From an uncultured Eubacteriales bacterium (lineage in GTDB: Bacteria; Bacillota; Clostridia; Christensenellales; Aristaeellaceae): DNA of 37,049 nt. A program made the translations under genes and the position numbers. Location of the stretch: the NCBI GenBank assembly GCA_902785105.1, contig CACZXF010000019.1:1-37049 (forward strand). The letters are read 5' to 3'. Below, piece by piece: positions 24,451 to 33,807 of the stretch (positions are counted from its first letter, which is position 1; every line of letters starts with the position of its first letter). The notes beneath the pieces were generated by a model. It saw only the letters and a list, made by a program, of their open reading frames with translations. It was not told where the DNA came from and made no database searches.

Positions 24451-27400
24451 TTATACTTCAAATTCAAACAGCGTCACCTGGCTGGTCTCGGGGATGTTGT
24501 TGAGGCACCCGGCGAGCTTGAGCTGTTCGACGACGGCCTTGGAGACCTTGCGGCGGATCATCTCGTCCTGGGAGATGAAGGGACCGGCAGCGCGGGCGGC
24601 GACCAGGGCCTCGGCGGCGGAGAGGCCGACGCCGGGGAGGGAATTGATGGGCGGTAGGATGCGACCATCCAGTATCTTGAAGTCCGCGGCCTCTGAGCGG
24701 TAGATGTCGATGGGGAGCATGTGGACGCCGCGGAGGTTCATTTCGATGAGGATCTCCAGTATGGTCACCTCGTCGTCCTTGGTGGCGGTGCGCTCGGACT
24801 TGTCCAGGGCCTTGATGTCGTCGATCATGCCGCGCAGGGCATCCACGTCCTCGGTACACATCCGAGTGGCATCGAAGGACTCCGCGTTGCGGTGGAGGTA
24901 ACAGCAGTAGTAAGCCTCCGGATAGAACACCTTGAAGTAGGCGATGCGCAGGGCCATGGTGACGTAGGCCACGGCGTGGCCCTTGGGGAACATGTACTTG
25001 ATTTTCTTGCAGGTGTCGATATACCACTCCGGGCCCGAGGCGGCGCGCATGGCCTCCTCCATCTCGGGCTTTAAGCCCTTGCCCTTGCGGACGAACTCCA
25101 TGGTCTTGAAGGCCATCGACGCCTCCACGCCGTTGGCGATGAGGGCGTTCATGATGTCGTCGCGGGTGCAGAAGCATTCCTTTAGCGGTATGCCCTGCCG
25201 CACCAGGTCCTGGGCGTTGCCCAGCCAGACATCGGTGCCGTGGGACAGGCCGGATATTCGGATAAGCTCTTCCATCGTAGAGGGCTTTGTCTCTTTCAGC
25301 ATACCTCGGACGAAGGACGTGCCGAACTCAGGTACGCCAAGGGTGCCGGTCTCCGCCACGCCCAACTGCTCCGCCGTCAGGCCCAGTGCCTCCGGAGAGG
25401 TGAACAGGGAAATGATCTTCGAGAACACCTCCGGGTCGTGGAGGGGCACCTGCTGAGGCGGTATGCCGGTGATGTCCTGGAGCTTTCTCAGCATGGTCGG
25501 GTCATCGTGGCCCAGCACGTCCAGCTTCACCAGCACGTCGTGCATGGAGTTGAAGTCGAAGTGGGTGGTGATGGTCTCCGTGGTCATGTCGTCGGCGGGG
25601 TGCTGTATGGGGGTGAACTGGTAGATCTCATACTCCTTCGGCAGCACCACCATGCCCGCGGGATGCTGGCCCGTGGTGCGCTTGACGCCGGTGATGCCCC
25701 GCGCCAGCCGCTCCTTCTCCGCGTTGGTCAGGGAGAGGTTGCGCTCCTCCGCGTATTTCAGCACATAGCCGTAGGCCGTCTTTTCCGCGATGGTGCCGAT
25801 GGTGCCGGCGCGGAAGCAGTATTCCTCGCCGAAAAGCTCCTGGATGTAGCGGTGGGCCCTGGGCTGGTATTCGCCCGAGAAGTTCAGGTCTATGTCGGGA
25901 ACCTTGTCGCCCTTGAAGCCCAGGAACACCTCGAAGGGGATGTTGAAGCCGTCCTTGTTCATCTGTGCTCCGCAGACTGGGCACTTCTTCGGCGGGAGGT
26001 CCAGCCCGGTGGTGTAATTCGGATCGGGATCAAATTCCGTGTGGCGGCACTCCGGGCAGGCGTAGTGGGGCGGCAGGGCGTTGACCTCCGTGATGCCAGA
26101 GAGGAACGCCACCAGCGACGAACCGACGGAGCCACGGGAGCCGACGATATACCCATCCGAAAGGGATTTCGCCACCAGCTTCACGGCGATCATGTACAGC
26201 GTGGAGAAGCCATAGCCGATGATGGCGCCCAGCTCCTTGTCAATGCGCTTCTGCACGATTTCCGGCAGCGGGTCGCCATAGAGGAAGTGAGCCTTGTCGT
26301 TCACCAGCGTTCGAAGCTCGTTCTCAGCCTCCGGCCAGAAGGGCTGGAAGGTCTCCTTGCCTTCGGGATGTGGGATGAAGATTTTGACGTTTCCGATCTG
26401 ATCGGCGATGTTGTTTGGGTTGGTGATGACGACCTCCCGTGCCTTTTCCTTTCCAAGATAGCTGAATTCCTCCAGCATATCGTCCGTGGTGCGGAAATAG
26501 AGTGGGGGCTGGAAGTCGGCGTCGTCGAATCCCTTGGAGGCCAGCAGTATGGCGCGGTAAATACTGTCTGTGGGGTTCATGAAGTGAACATCGCCCGTAG
26601 CACAGACCGGCTTGCTCAGCCTTTCGCCAAGCTCCACAATCTTGCGGTTCAAGTCGCGGAGGCCTTCGTCGTCCTTCACCGTTCCTTCCCGCTTCAGGAA
26701 AGCGTTATTGCCGATAGGCTGAATTTCAAGGTAGTCATAGAAAGAGGCGATTTTCTCCAAAGTCCGCTCATCCCGCCCGTCCAGCACGGCACGGAAAAGC
26801 TCGCCCGCCTCGCAGGCGGAGCCGACGATCAGACCCTCCCGGTACTTCGTGATGAGGCTGCGCGGTATGCGCGGCGTGCGGTGGAAGTAGTTCAGATGGC
26901 CCTCGCTGATGAGGCGATAGAGATGAGCCATGCCCTCCTGTGTGGCGGCCAGCAGAATGATGTGATAGGCTGTTTTGCCGGGGTCCGTGGGGAAGCAGGT
27001 GTTCAGCTCGTCCAGCGTGGTGATGTGCTTCTCCTGCTGTATCTCCTGCAATACCTTCAATAATAACAGAGAAGTGGCCCGGGCATCATGCACGGCGCGG
27101 TGAGCGTTCAATAGAGAAATACCAAGCTGCTTGCACATGTTGCCCAGCTTGTGGCTCTTGTTGTGGGGATACTGATTGCGCACCAGGGCCAGCGTGTCCA
27201 CGATGGTGAACTCGAAGGGGAAACCCGCTTGCTTAAAGGCGCGGCGGAAAAAGGACATGTCAAAGCTGGCGTTGTGCGCCACCAGCACCGCGCCCTCGCA
27301 GAATTTGGCAAATTCTGGCATGACTTCCATCAGCGTGCGCTTGTCCCGGAGCATGGCGGAGGTGATGCCGGTGATCTCGACGACCTTGTCGGGCACGGGT

Positions 27401-28776
27401 CGGCCGGGGTTGATGAGCTCGGAGAACTCCCCCAGCTCCACGCCGTTCTCGATACGAACCGCGCCGATCTCGATGATCTCATCGGCGTGGGTGTTGAGGC
27501 CGGTAGTCTCCACATCCAGCACCACCCAGGCGCAATTCTCGATGGTCTGGCCCCTGGAATCCTCGACGATCCCGGCGTCGTCGTCGATGAGATAGCCCTC
27601 ACAACCGGGGATAAGCTTGATGTCGTTCTTCTTCGCCGCGCCAAAGGCCTCGGGGAATGCCTGGACCACGCCGTGGTCGGTGATGGCGATGGCCTTATGG
27701 CCCCACTTCTTCGCCTGTTTGATGAGGTCGGAGGCGGTGACGCAGGCGTCCATAGTGCTGTAGGTGGTGTGGCAGTGGAGCTCCACCCGCTTCTCATCGC
27801 TCTTGTCCTCCCGGACGGGCTTCTCGGCGGGCATGAGATCGTTGACCATCAACACCATCTCGTGCTTGAAGTCGTCATAGCGATAGCTGCCCCGGGCCTT
27901 GACCCAGCAGCCGGGCTTGAGCGCCTCCGAAAGCGCCTCGGCCTGTGCCTGTATGCCGCCGGCCGTCTCCCGGCTTCGGGCGCCGCCGAGAAACAGCTTG
28001 CAGTTCACCGAGCCGAGGTAGTCCGTCATGGAGAAGGTGACAATCTTCGTGGTGCCGGTCTTGGTGTCCTTCATCTCAAAAGCGGAAACCTCGCCCACCA
28101 CGGTCAGCTTTCCGATGTCCTCCGTGACGGTGTTCATGGGCACGGGATGATCGTAGATGTTCTTGCCGATGATGGCGTCGGATGGCGCCGACGCCTTTTT
28201 GTGGGTCTCCCCGCTCTCCGCCGTCATGCTCTGGGCCAATAATGCCTCGGTCCGGGCGCGGTCCTCGGCGATGCGCTGGAGGCGCTTTTCCTCGTCGCCG
28301 GTGATCTCGATGCGGGCAGTGGCGCGGATGCCGAACAGGTCGTAGAGCTTGTCCGCCAATATCCGGTCCACCTTCCGGGCCTTCAGGAACGCCGCGCCCT
28401 CCTCAGAGGACACGCAGACCGTCAGCACGCCATCCTTCAGCGCCCAGCCCTTGCCGTTCCAGTCGATAAAGGGCATACAGGCGGGACTCTCATGCTTGAC
28501 CAGCGATTTCATCACCGGCGAGGCAAGGGTGACATCGCTCAGCACCTGCTCCTGCATGGTCGGATACTCAAGCTGTATCTTTACGCGCACGTCAGGAAAG
28601 GCGGAGGACATCAGCCGCTCCACCTTTGCAAATTGGGCGTCGTTCAGCAGACTGTCGCTGGCGAAGCGCACCCGCATCTGGCCCGTCTTCTGGGAGATGG
28701 TCACCTTCGACAGCCGAAGCCGCGCCGCCAGCGCCGGGTCCTCCCGGGCGATCATGTCGTTCCAGAGCTGTGACAT
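24451..28776 (-). CDS. polC: DNA polymerase III, PolC-type alpha subunit
   Basis: Replicative polymerase of low-GC Gram-positive bacteria, with built-in proofreading; 1441 residues, the normal PolC length. Domains in order are an N-terminal region (1-205), an OB domain (about 206-320), and a PHP domain starting at HCHTTYS (334-340). The DnaQ-like 3'-5' exonuclease inserted in the PHP domain has DVETTG at 421, HNASFD at 501 and HRAVHDA at 559-565. A zinc-binding CPEC...CPVC stretch is near 907-935, and the palm motif PDIDLNF is near 962. The helix-hairpin-helix and tail end in TLFEFEV. An AGGAG site precedes the ATG. It is the last gene of the ispG unit. A shift in domain order is not seen. 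Confidence 0.97.
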   Translation of the reverse strand: MSQLWNDMIAREDPALAARLRLSKVTISQKTGQMRVRFASDSLLNDAQFAKVERLMSSAFPDVRVKIQLEYPTMQEQVLSDVTLASPVMKSLVKHESPACMPFIDWNGKGWALKDGVLTVCVSSEEGAAFLKARKVDRILADKLYDLFGIRATARIEITGDEEKRLQRIAEDRARTEALLAQSMTAESGETHKKASAPSDAIIGKNIYDHPVPMNTVTEDIGKLTVVGEVSAFEMKDTKTGTTKIVTFSMTDYLGSVNCKLFLGGARSRETAGGIQAQAEALSEALKPGCWVKARGSYRYDDFKHEMVLMVNDLMPAEKPVREDKSDEKRVELHCHTTYSTMDACVTASDLIKQAKKWGHKAIAITDHGVVQAFPEAFGAAKKNDIKLIPGCEGYLIDDDAGIVEDSRGQTIENCAWVVLDVETTGLNTHADEIIEIGAVRIENGVELGEFSELINPGRPVPDKVVEITGITSAMLRDKRTLMEVMPEFAKFCEGAVLVAHNASFDMSFFRRAFKQAGFPFEFTIVDTLALVRNQYPHNKSHKLGNMCKQLGISLLNAHRAVHDARATSLLLLKVLQEIQQEKHITTLDELNTCFPTDPGKTAYHIILLAATQEGMAHLYRLISEGHLNYFHRTPRIPRSLITKYREGLIVGSACEAGELFRAVLDGRDERTLEKIASFYDYLEIQPIGNNAFLKREGTVKDDEGLRDLNRKIVELGERLSKPVCATGDVHFMNPTDSIYRAILLASKGFDDADFQPPLYFRTTDDMLEEFSYLGKEKAREVVITNPNNIADQIGNVKIFIPHPEGKETFQPFWPEAENELRTLVNDKAHFLYGDPLPEIVQKRIDKELGAIIGYGFSTLYMIAVKLVAKSLSDGYIVGSRGSVGSSLVAFLSGITEVNALPPHYACPECRHTEFDPDPNYTTGLDLPPKKCPVCGAQMNKDGFNIPFEVFLGFKGDKVPDIDLNFSGEYQPRAHRYIQELFGEEYCFRAGTIGTIAEKTAYGYVLKYAEERNLSLTNAEKERLARGITGVKRTTGQHPAGMVVLPKEYEIYQFTPIQHPADDMTTETITTHFDFNSMHDVLVKLDVLGHDDPTMLRKLQDITGIPPQQVPLHDPEVFSKIISLFTSPEALGLTAEQLGVAETGTLGVPEFGTSFVRGMLKETKPSTMEELIRISGLSHGTDVWLGNAQDLVRQGIPLKECFCTRDDIMNALIANGVEASMAFKTMEFVRKGKGLKPEMEEAMRAASGPEWYIDTCKKIKYMFPKGHAVAYVTMALRIAYFKVFYPEAYYCCYLHRNAESFDATRMCTEDVDALRGMIDDIKALDKSERTATKDDEVTILEILIEMNLRGVHMLPIDIYRSEAADFKILDGRILPPINSLPGVGLSAAEALVAARAAGPFISQDEMIRRKVSKAVVEQLKLAGCLNNIPETSQVTLFEFEV

Positions 28777-28790
28777 AGTAACTCCTGTAT

Positions 28791-29267
28791 CTATTTCTCG
28801 TTGACGATCTTTCCCGTCATGTGTTCGGGGATCATTTCAAACACCAGCACAGCGGGACCGGAATGCGCGACTTCGTATTCGATGTAGCTTTCATCCGATG
28901 TAAATTTATAGCTGAGTTTACGACTGACCTCGATGGCCTTTTCGTGATCCTCCACGATTTGGATATGGCCAAACACGATGACGCTTTTGATGTTCAGCGC
29001 CCAGTCGCCCTCTTTGACAAAGCCCCTGTCGTAGCAGCAGAAGGAGGCTTTGCCATCACGGTGGATGGCGTCGATCTTGTGACCGACTTTGCCGCTGTGG
29101 AAATAGAGGTGACCGTCCTCTTCATTGTAGAAGTGGTTGATGGGCAGAGCGTAGGGATAGCCGTCATCGCCGTTGACAGCCAGCACGCCCCGCAGCTCGT
29201 TTTTCAGGATTGCGATACATTCCTCGTGGGAAATGACCTGCTTTTTCCGGGCAACCTCTCTGAACAT
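28791..29267 (-). CDS. Pyridoxamine 5'-phosphate oxidase-family flavoprotein (NimA-like)
   Basis: A 158-residue FMN-binding split-barrel protein. The N-terminal pattern HEECIAILKNELRGVLAV and GYPYALPINHFYN, then LYFHSGKVGHKID and the mid-protein CCYDRGF, match the pyridoxamine-phosphate-oxidase-like family often labelled nitroimidazole resistance protein. The natural substrate of these proteins is generally unknown. I choose the ATG at 29267, 7 bases after GGAGG. A GTG at 29273 would overlap the site. The ispG stop lies immediately upstream, so the gene is in one unit with ispG and polC. It is the odd gene in that neighbourhood. Confidence 0.88.
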   Translation of the reverse strand: MFREVARKKQVISHEECIAILKNELRGVLAVNGDDGYPYALPINHFYNEEDGHLYFHSGKVGHKIDAIHRDGKASFCCYDRGFVKEGDWALNIKSVIVFGHIQIVEDHEKAIEVSRKLSYKFTSDESYIEYEVAHSGPAVLVFEMIPEHMTGKIVNEK

Positions 29268-29269
29268 GG

Positions 29270-30325
29270 TCACGCCTCCGTCTGGGTCAGTTTGCGTATT
29301 TCTGAGATGAGCAGCGCGGCGAGGTCGCCGGAGACGGGCCTGGGGTCCTGGCCGCGGACGATCAGCACGCCCTTGCCGTCCTTGCCGCCGGCGATGCCGA
29401 GGTCGGCTTCTCTCGCCTCACCGGGGCCGTTGACCACGCAGCCCATGACAGCCACCTTCATCGGCACATGGATGTCGGCGCATTCGGCCCGGACACGGCG
29501 GGCAATGCCCTCCACGTCGATGCCCGTGCGGCCGCAGGTGGGACAGGAGATGATCTCAAGTCCGTCACGCCGCAGACCGCAGGCCCGGAGGATCGACAGA
29601 CCGGCGGGGACCTCCTGCACCGGGTCGCCGGACAGGGAGACGCGGATGGTGTCGCCGATGCCGTCCAGCAGCAGCGCGCCGATGCCCACGGCGGACTTCA
29701 CGATGCCCACGTCCGCCGTGCCGGACTCGGTGACGCCGATGTGCTGGGGATAGTCCGTCAGCTTTGCTGCCAGGCGGCAGGCCTCCACCATCTTGTGGAC
29801 GTCCGTGGCCTTGAAGGACAGCACGATGTCCTCAAAGCCCACCTTCTCCAGCATCTTCGCGTGGTTCAGGCCGCTCTCCACCATGCCCTGGGGCGTGACG
29901 CCGCCGTACTTTTGCAGGATGTCCTTCTCCACGGACCCCGAATTGACGCCGATGCGCACCGGCACATGATGGGCCTTCAGACAGTCGGCCACCTTCCGCA
30001 CATTGGCCTCCCCGCCGATATTGCCGGGATTGATGCGCACCTTGGCGATGCCGTTTTCCACCGAACGTATGGCCAGCCGGTGGTCGAAATGGATGTCTGC
30101 CACCAGTGGAACCGGACTGCCGTCCACCAGCGCCCGCACCGCCTCGGCGCAGGCATTGTCGTAGACGGACACACGGACGATGTCCGCTCCGGCGGCGGCC
30201 ATGACGCGGATCTGGGCGAGCGTAGCCTCCACGTCCCTCGTGTCGGTGTTGGTCATGGTCTGAACGGTCACAGGCGCGCCGCCGCCGATGGCGACGCTGC
30301 CCGCGTATACGCGGCGGGTAGTCAT
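29270..30325 (-). CDS. ispG: 4-hydroxy-3-methylbut-2-en-1-yl diphosphate synthase (IspG/GcpE)
   Basis: 4Fe-4S enzyme of the MEP isoprenoid pathway. It reductively converts methylerythritol cyclodiphosphate to HMBPP. The protein has 351 residues, the usual length. The TIM-barrel start VQTMTNTDTRDVEAT and the C-terminal iron-sulfur ligands CPTCGR and CVVNGPGEA are all present. The ATG at 30325 is chosen because AAAGGAG lies 7 bases before it; a further upstream ATG lacks a site. It is the first gene of ispG-PPOX-polC, with a promoter just upstream. It uses the MEP rather than the mevalonate route. Confidence 0.96.
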   Translation of the reverse strand: MTTRRVYAGSVAIGGGAPVTVQTMTNTDTRDVEATLAQIRVMAAAGADIVRVSVYDNACAEAVRALVDGSPVPLVADIHFDHRLAIRSVENGIAKVRINPGNIGGEANVRKVADCLKAHHVPVRIGVNSGSVEKDILQKYGGVTPQGMVESGLNHAKMLEKVGFEDIVLSFKATDVHKMVEACRLAAKLTDYPQHIGVTESGTADVGIVKSAVGIGALLLDGIGDTIRVSLSGDPVQEVPAGLSILRACGLRRDGLEIISCPTCGRTGIDVEGIARRVRAECADIHVPMKVAVMGCVVNGPGEAREADLGIAGGKDGKGVLIVRGQDPRPVSGDLAALLISEIRKLTQTEA

Positions 30326-30356
30326 GCTGACAGCTCCTTTGTTATGTATTGTCAAC

Positions 30357-30386
30357 ATTATACATCACCCCGAAATCCCATTGCAA
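30357..30386 (-). promoter_or_regulatory. ispG promoter
   Basis: On the minus strand TTGCAA (30381-30386) and TATAAT (30357-30362) are 18 bases apart. The ispG ATG lies about 32 bases downstream. Confidence 0.6.
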
Positions 30387-30456
30387 GCCCATCAGGGTTA
30401 TATCCGTTGTGGGCATCAAACGTCACTTCAATGAGGGTGCTTATACTATTCTCAAT

Positions 30457-32793
30457 CTAAAACATATACAGATTCGGAGTGGATTTTTCGTCCTGTCTAA
30501 GCTGAACGAAGGGAGGCGTAGCAGCGCTACGTTGACCGGAGTGAAGCAACGACAGGGCGAAAAAGACGCCCGAAGATGTATAGACGATCAGCTTCCAGGG
30601 CTTGTTGCTGTCGGTAGTCACGGTCGTTTGACCTTCCTTGGTATGTACGATGTAAACAGCGGCAATTTTGCCGTGGAGGTCGTAGACGTTCACGGTGAGC
30701 TCTCCCTCCACCGGGTTAAAGACATGCAGTTCCAGACCATCGGTGTAGTCGTAGTCGGGCCGCTCCTCGCAAGCGCCCATGGGAATGACGCTGTTGGGAC
30801 GGGCCATCAGCGGGAGGGACAGGTAATCGTGGGTCTCCCTGCGCCAGGTGTCGCCGTTGACGGCTTCACCGGTCAGCAGATTCGTCCAAACGCCCTCGGG
30901 CACGTAATAATCCACATGGCCGTCGGTGTGCATAACGGGAGCCACCAGCAGATTATCGCCCAGCATGTACTGTGTGTCACAGGTCTCGCAGGCCACACTG
31001 TCAGGGAACTCCAGCATCATGGGCCGCAGCACGGGGATGCCCTTTTCGTGGGCCTCCACAGCCTTCCCGTAGAGATAGGGCATGAGCCGGTTCTTCAGCC
31101 GGGTGAATTTCTTCACCACCTCGTTGGCTTCTTCGTCAAACAGCCAGGGCACGCGATAGCTGGAGGAGCCGTGGAGGCGGCTATGGGAGGAGAGCAGGCC
31201 GAAGGCCGCCCAGCGCTTGTAGACATCGGCGGTAGCGGTCTGTTCAAAGCCGGCGATATCATGGCTCCAGAAGGCGAACCCCGAATGGGCGATGGACAAG
31301 CCGCTTCTCAGGGTCTCCGCCATGGACATGAAGCTCGCACTGCTGTCGCCGTTCCAGTGTACCGGGAACTGCTGGCCGCCAACCGTAGCGCTGCGGGCAA
31401 ACACCACAGAGTCTCCCCTGCCGCGGTATACCTCGATGCACTCAAACACCATCTTGTTATACAGATAAGTGTAATAGTTGTGCATCCTCAGCGGGTCGCT
31501 GCCGTCGAAATATCTAATGCCCTTCACAGGGATGCGCTCGCCGAAATCGGTTTTGAAGGCGTCCACGCCCATCTCCATCAGACGGGTCAGCTTGCCGCAG
31601 TACCATTCCCGAGCGGCGGGGTTGGTCACGTCCAATATGGCCATGCCCGGCTGCCACATGTCGGTCTGCCAGACATCGCCGTTTTCCCTGAGGATGAAGT
31701 AGCCCTTTTCTACACCTTCGTCGAACATGCTGCTCTCCTGAGCGATGTAGGAATTGATCCAGCAGCAGATGTGGAGGCCCTTGGCCTTGAGCTTCTGAAG
31801 CATGCCCTCCGGGTCGGGGAATACCTCCGGGTCCCAGGTCAGGTCGCTCAGGTGGTTATCCTTCATCCAGAAGCAGTCAAAGTGGAACACGCTCAGCGGA
31901 ATGCCGCGCTGAGCCATGCCGTCGATGAAGGCATTGACAGTCTTTTCATCATAGCTCGTGGTGAAGGAGGTGGACAGCCACAGCCCAAAGCTCCAGGCCG
32001 GGGGCAGCGCGGGACGGCCTGTCAGGGCGGTATAGCGCTCGAGTATGCCCTTGGGCGTGCCACCATAGATGATATCATAGGTCAGCTTCTGGCCCTCCAG
32101 GCTGAACTGCACCCGCTCCACCTTCTCGGAGGCCACCTCAAAGCTGACATCGGAGGAATCCTCCACCAGCACACCGTAGCCCCGGTTGGTCATGTAGAAG
32201 GGCACATTTTTGTAGGCCAGCTCGCTGGCGGTGCCGCCGTCGCCGTTCCAGATGTTCACCACCTGGCCGTTCTTCACATATTCGGTGAAACGCTCGCCCA
32301 GGCCGTAGACCCGCTCTCCTACGTCCAGGTTCAGGGAATCGATCATGTAGTGCCTGCCGGTGGGCTTGCAGTAGGCGTAGGCCATGGCGTGATATTCGGA
32401 TTCGGTCAACAGATGGTCGTCTCCGGTGTAGGTGACCCGCCAGCCCTTGAACGCCTTGCTGATGGTGGCTTTGGCGCGGCCCGACTGGAAGGTATAATCC
32501 GTCTCCGTCTCGGTGATGACGGGGATGACAGGTGTCTCGTTGATCTCAAAATGGGGGCCGTGGTCCTGAACGCCCCGCCAGTGCTCCACGGTCACGCGGA
32601 TGACGTCCGGCATGGGAGCCGTGAAGGTGACGGTCAGCGTCGGATGGTTCATCACCCCGCCCCGACCCTCCGCAGGCACCGTGGGGCAGATGATCCGCAG
32701 CATTTTTTCTGTGATGTTCGCGGAAAAGCTCTGTATGGCAAAGTGCAGGTCGTATTCCGGCCGGTTCAGCCAGTAGCCGTTGGTAAATTTCAT
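30457..32793 (-). CDS. GH31 alpha-xylosidase (YicI-like) with repeat-derived C-terminus
   Basis: Cytoplasmic glycosidase that removes alpha-xylose from the end of xyloglucan-type oligosaccharides. No signal peptide is present. It has 778 residues, against 772 for E. coli YicI. The nucleophile D416 is in KTDFGERIP, at the same number as in YicI, and the acid/base D483 is in HWNGDSSASF. HFDCFWM and WINSYIAQ also match the xylosidase subgroup. The start follows AAAGGAG. It is the last gene of the second sugar operon, so the operon probably imports xyloglucan fragments or isoprimeverose-like sugars. The last 39 residues are odd: residues 744-770 are encoded by a palindromic repeat (see 30484-30564), and the native end appears to have been replaced. 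The catalytic domain is intact. Confidence 0.93.
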   Translation of the reverse strand: MKFTNGYWLNRPEYDLHFAIQSFSANITEKMLRIICPTVPAEGRGGVMNHPTLTVTFTAPMPDVIRVTVEHWRGVQDHGPHFEINETPVIPVITETETDYTFQSGRAKATISKAFKGWRVTYTGDDHLLTESEYHAMAYAYCKPTGRHYMIDSLNLDVGERVYGLGERFTEYVKNGQVVNIWNGDGGTASELAYKNVPFYMTNRGYGVLVEDSSDVSFEVASEKVERVQFSLEGQKLTYDIIYGGTPKGILERYTALTGRPALPPAWSFGLWLSTSFTTSYDEKTVNAFIDGMAQRGIPLSVFHFDCFWMKDNHLSDLTWDPEVFPDPEGMLQKLKAKGLHICCWINSYIAQESSMFDEGVEKGYFILRENGDVWQTDMWQPGMAILDVTNPAAREWYCGKLTRLMEMGVDAFKTDFGERIPVKGIRYFDGSDPLRMHNYYTYLYNKMVFECIEVYRGRGDSVVFARSATVGGQQFPVHWNGDSSASFMSMAETLRSGLSIAHSGFAFWSHDIAGFEQTATADVYKRWAAFGLLSSHSRLHGSSSYRVPWLFDEEANEVVKKFTRLKNRLMPYLYGKAVEAHEKGIPVLRPMMLEFPDSVACETCDTQYMLGDNLLVAPVMHTDGHVDYYVPEGVWTNLLTGEAVNGDTWRRETHDYLSLPLMARPNSVIPMGACEERPDYDYTDGLELHVFNPVEGELTVNVYDLHGKIAAVYIVHTKEGQTTVTTDSNKPWKLIVYTSSGVFFALSLLHSGQRSAATPPFVQLRQDEKSTPNLYMF
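30484..30564. repeat. 81-bp palindromic repeat element inside the xylosidase 3' end
   Basis: The ends TTTTTCGTCCTGTC (30484-30497) and GACAGGGCGAAAAA (30551-30564) are inverted copies with one mismatch. In the middle is a small perfect hairpin CGTAGC-AGC-GCTACG flanked by GGGAGG and TTGACCGG. The core matches a second copy at the right edge of the window. The size, palindromic ends and internal hairpin fit a REP/MITE-like dispersed repeat. It has no coding potential of its own beyond the frame it donates to the xylosidase gene. Confidence 0.8.
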
Positions 32794-32829
32794 GGGCGTT
32801 CTCCTTTGTTGAAAGAGTTTTGTAGGATT

Positions 32830-32846
32830 GATATACAGGAATTTAT
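32830..32846. repeat. 17-nt direct repeat, copy 1 (upstream of the xylosidase gene)
   Basis: GATATACAGGAATTTAT occurs here and again exactly at 34812-34828. On the minus strand both copies lie in the untranslated gap ahead of a gene of the second sugar operon. It could be a shared operator or RNA signal, or debris of a duplication. No -35-like box pairs with it here. Confidence 0.6.
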
Positions 32847-32862
32847 CGAGACCATATTAAAT

Positions 32863-32907
32863 GCCCGGGGCCTTCATACCATCCCATGGGCGGTAAGGAC
32901 TCCGGGC
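32863..32907 (-). terminator. Probable terminator or attenuating hairpin before the xylosidase
   Basis: GCCCGGGGCCTT with ATACC (32863-32880) pairs imperfectly with GGTAAGGACTCCGGGC (32892-32907). A palindromic CCCATGGG lies in the loop. On the minus strand it is followed by ATTTAATAT, a weak U-tract. It lies between the last permease and the xylosidase, so it may lower xylosidase expression rather than stop transcription. Confidence 0.5.
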
Positions 32908-32928
32908 AATCGCTGCACTGCGAGGGAA

Positions 32929-33804
32929 TCAGCCCTTTACAGCGCCGGCAACCATTCCCTTGATGATCTGGCCGTTGAAGGCGAAGTACATGATGACGAT
33001 GGGGGCCATGGTGATGAGCATGGCGGCCATCTGCTTGGGATAGTCCGATGCGAACTGGCCTTTGAACTGAGTCAGCGCCAGGGGCACGGTCTGCAGGTTC
33101 ACGTCGTTCATCAGCACCAGCGCGAAGGAGAATTCATTCCAGCAGCCGAAAATCTGTATGATGGCGATGGTCACCAGGATCGGGCGGCAGAGCGGGAATA
33201 TGATGGTCCAGAGGGTGCGGGAGAAGCCCGCGCCGTCGATGGAGGCGGCCTCCTCCAGCGCCACGGGGATGCCCTTCACATACCCTTCGCACAGGAATAT
33301 GCCCATGGGCAGGCCAAAGCTGACGTAGGGGAACAGCAGGGTGTACCACTTATCCAGCAGGTTCACATTCTTGAACACCACATAGATGGGCACCAGCAGG
33401 GAGTGGATGGGAATCAGCATGCCCATCAGGAACATGACGTACAGCGGTCGGTTCAGCTTGAAGCGAATGCGGGCCAGTATGTAGCCCACGATGAAGCTGA
33501 ACATGACGATCAGTATGATCGAAATGCCCGTGGTGCGCAGGCTGTTCCACATGGACTGCCAGAGGTGATAGTCCTTGTTGGAGAGTATCTTGACGTAGTT
33601 CACTGTGTCCCACACCTTGGGCAGGCCGATGATATCCGCGTTGAACACGCGCTTTTCCTTGAAGGAGGAATAGAACATCCAGATCAGCGGGAAGATACAG
33701 CTCAGGGAGAACACCCACAGCACGATGTTGATGAGCACCGTGCCGATGGCCGTGCCCACCTTGGAGGACTGGCGAACCGCCGTGATTTCAGCTTTCTTCT
33801 GCAT
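32929..33804 (-). CDS. Sugar ABC transporter permease (MalG-like)
   Basis: Membrane subunit of the second CUT1 importer: 291 residues, six predicted helices. The coupling loop LEEAASIDGAGFSRTLWTI near residue 182 carries the EAA consensus. A basic cytoplasmic N-terminus (MQKKAEITAVRQSSK) is followed by a first helix at about 18-40. The start is three bases after the stop of the upstream permease. The C-terminus, IIKGMVAGAVKG, is the usual MalG-type tail that contacts the ATPase. Confidence 0.9.
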   Translation of the reverse strand: MQKKAEITAVRQSSKVGTAIGTVLINIVLWVFSLSCIFPLIWMFYSSFKEKRVFNADIIGLPKVWDTVNYVKILSNKDYHLWQSMWNSLRTTGISIILIVMFSFIVGYILARIRFKLNRPLYVMFLMGMLIPIHSLLVPIYVVFKNVNLLDKWYTLLFPYVSFGLPMGIFLCEGYVKGIPVALEEAASIDGAGFSRTLWTIIFPLCRPILVTIAIIQIFGCWNEFSFALVLMNDVNLQTVPLALTQFKGQFASDYPKQMAAMLITMAPIVIMYFAFNGQIIKGMVAGAVKG

Positions 33805-33807
33805 GTC

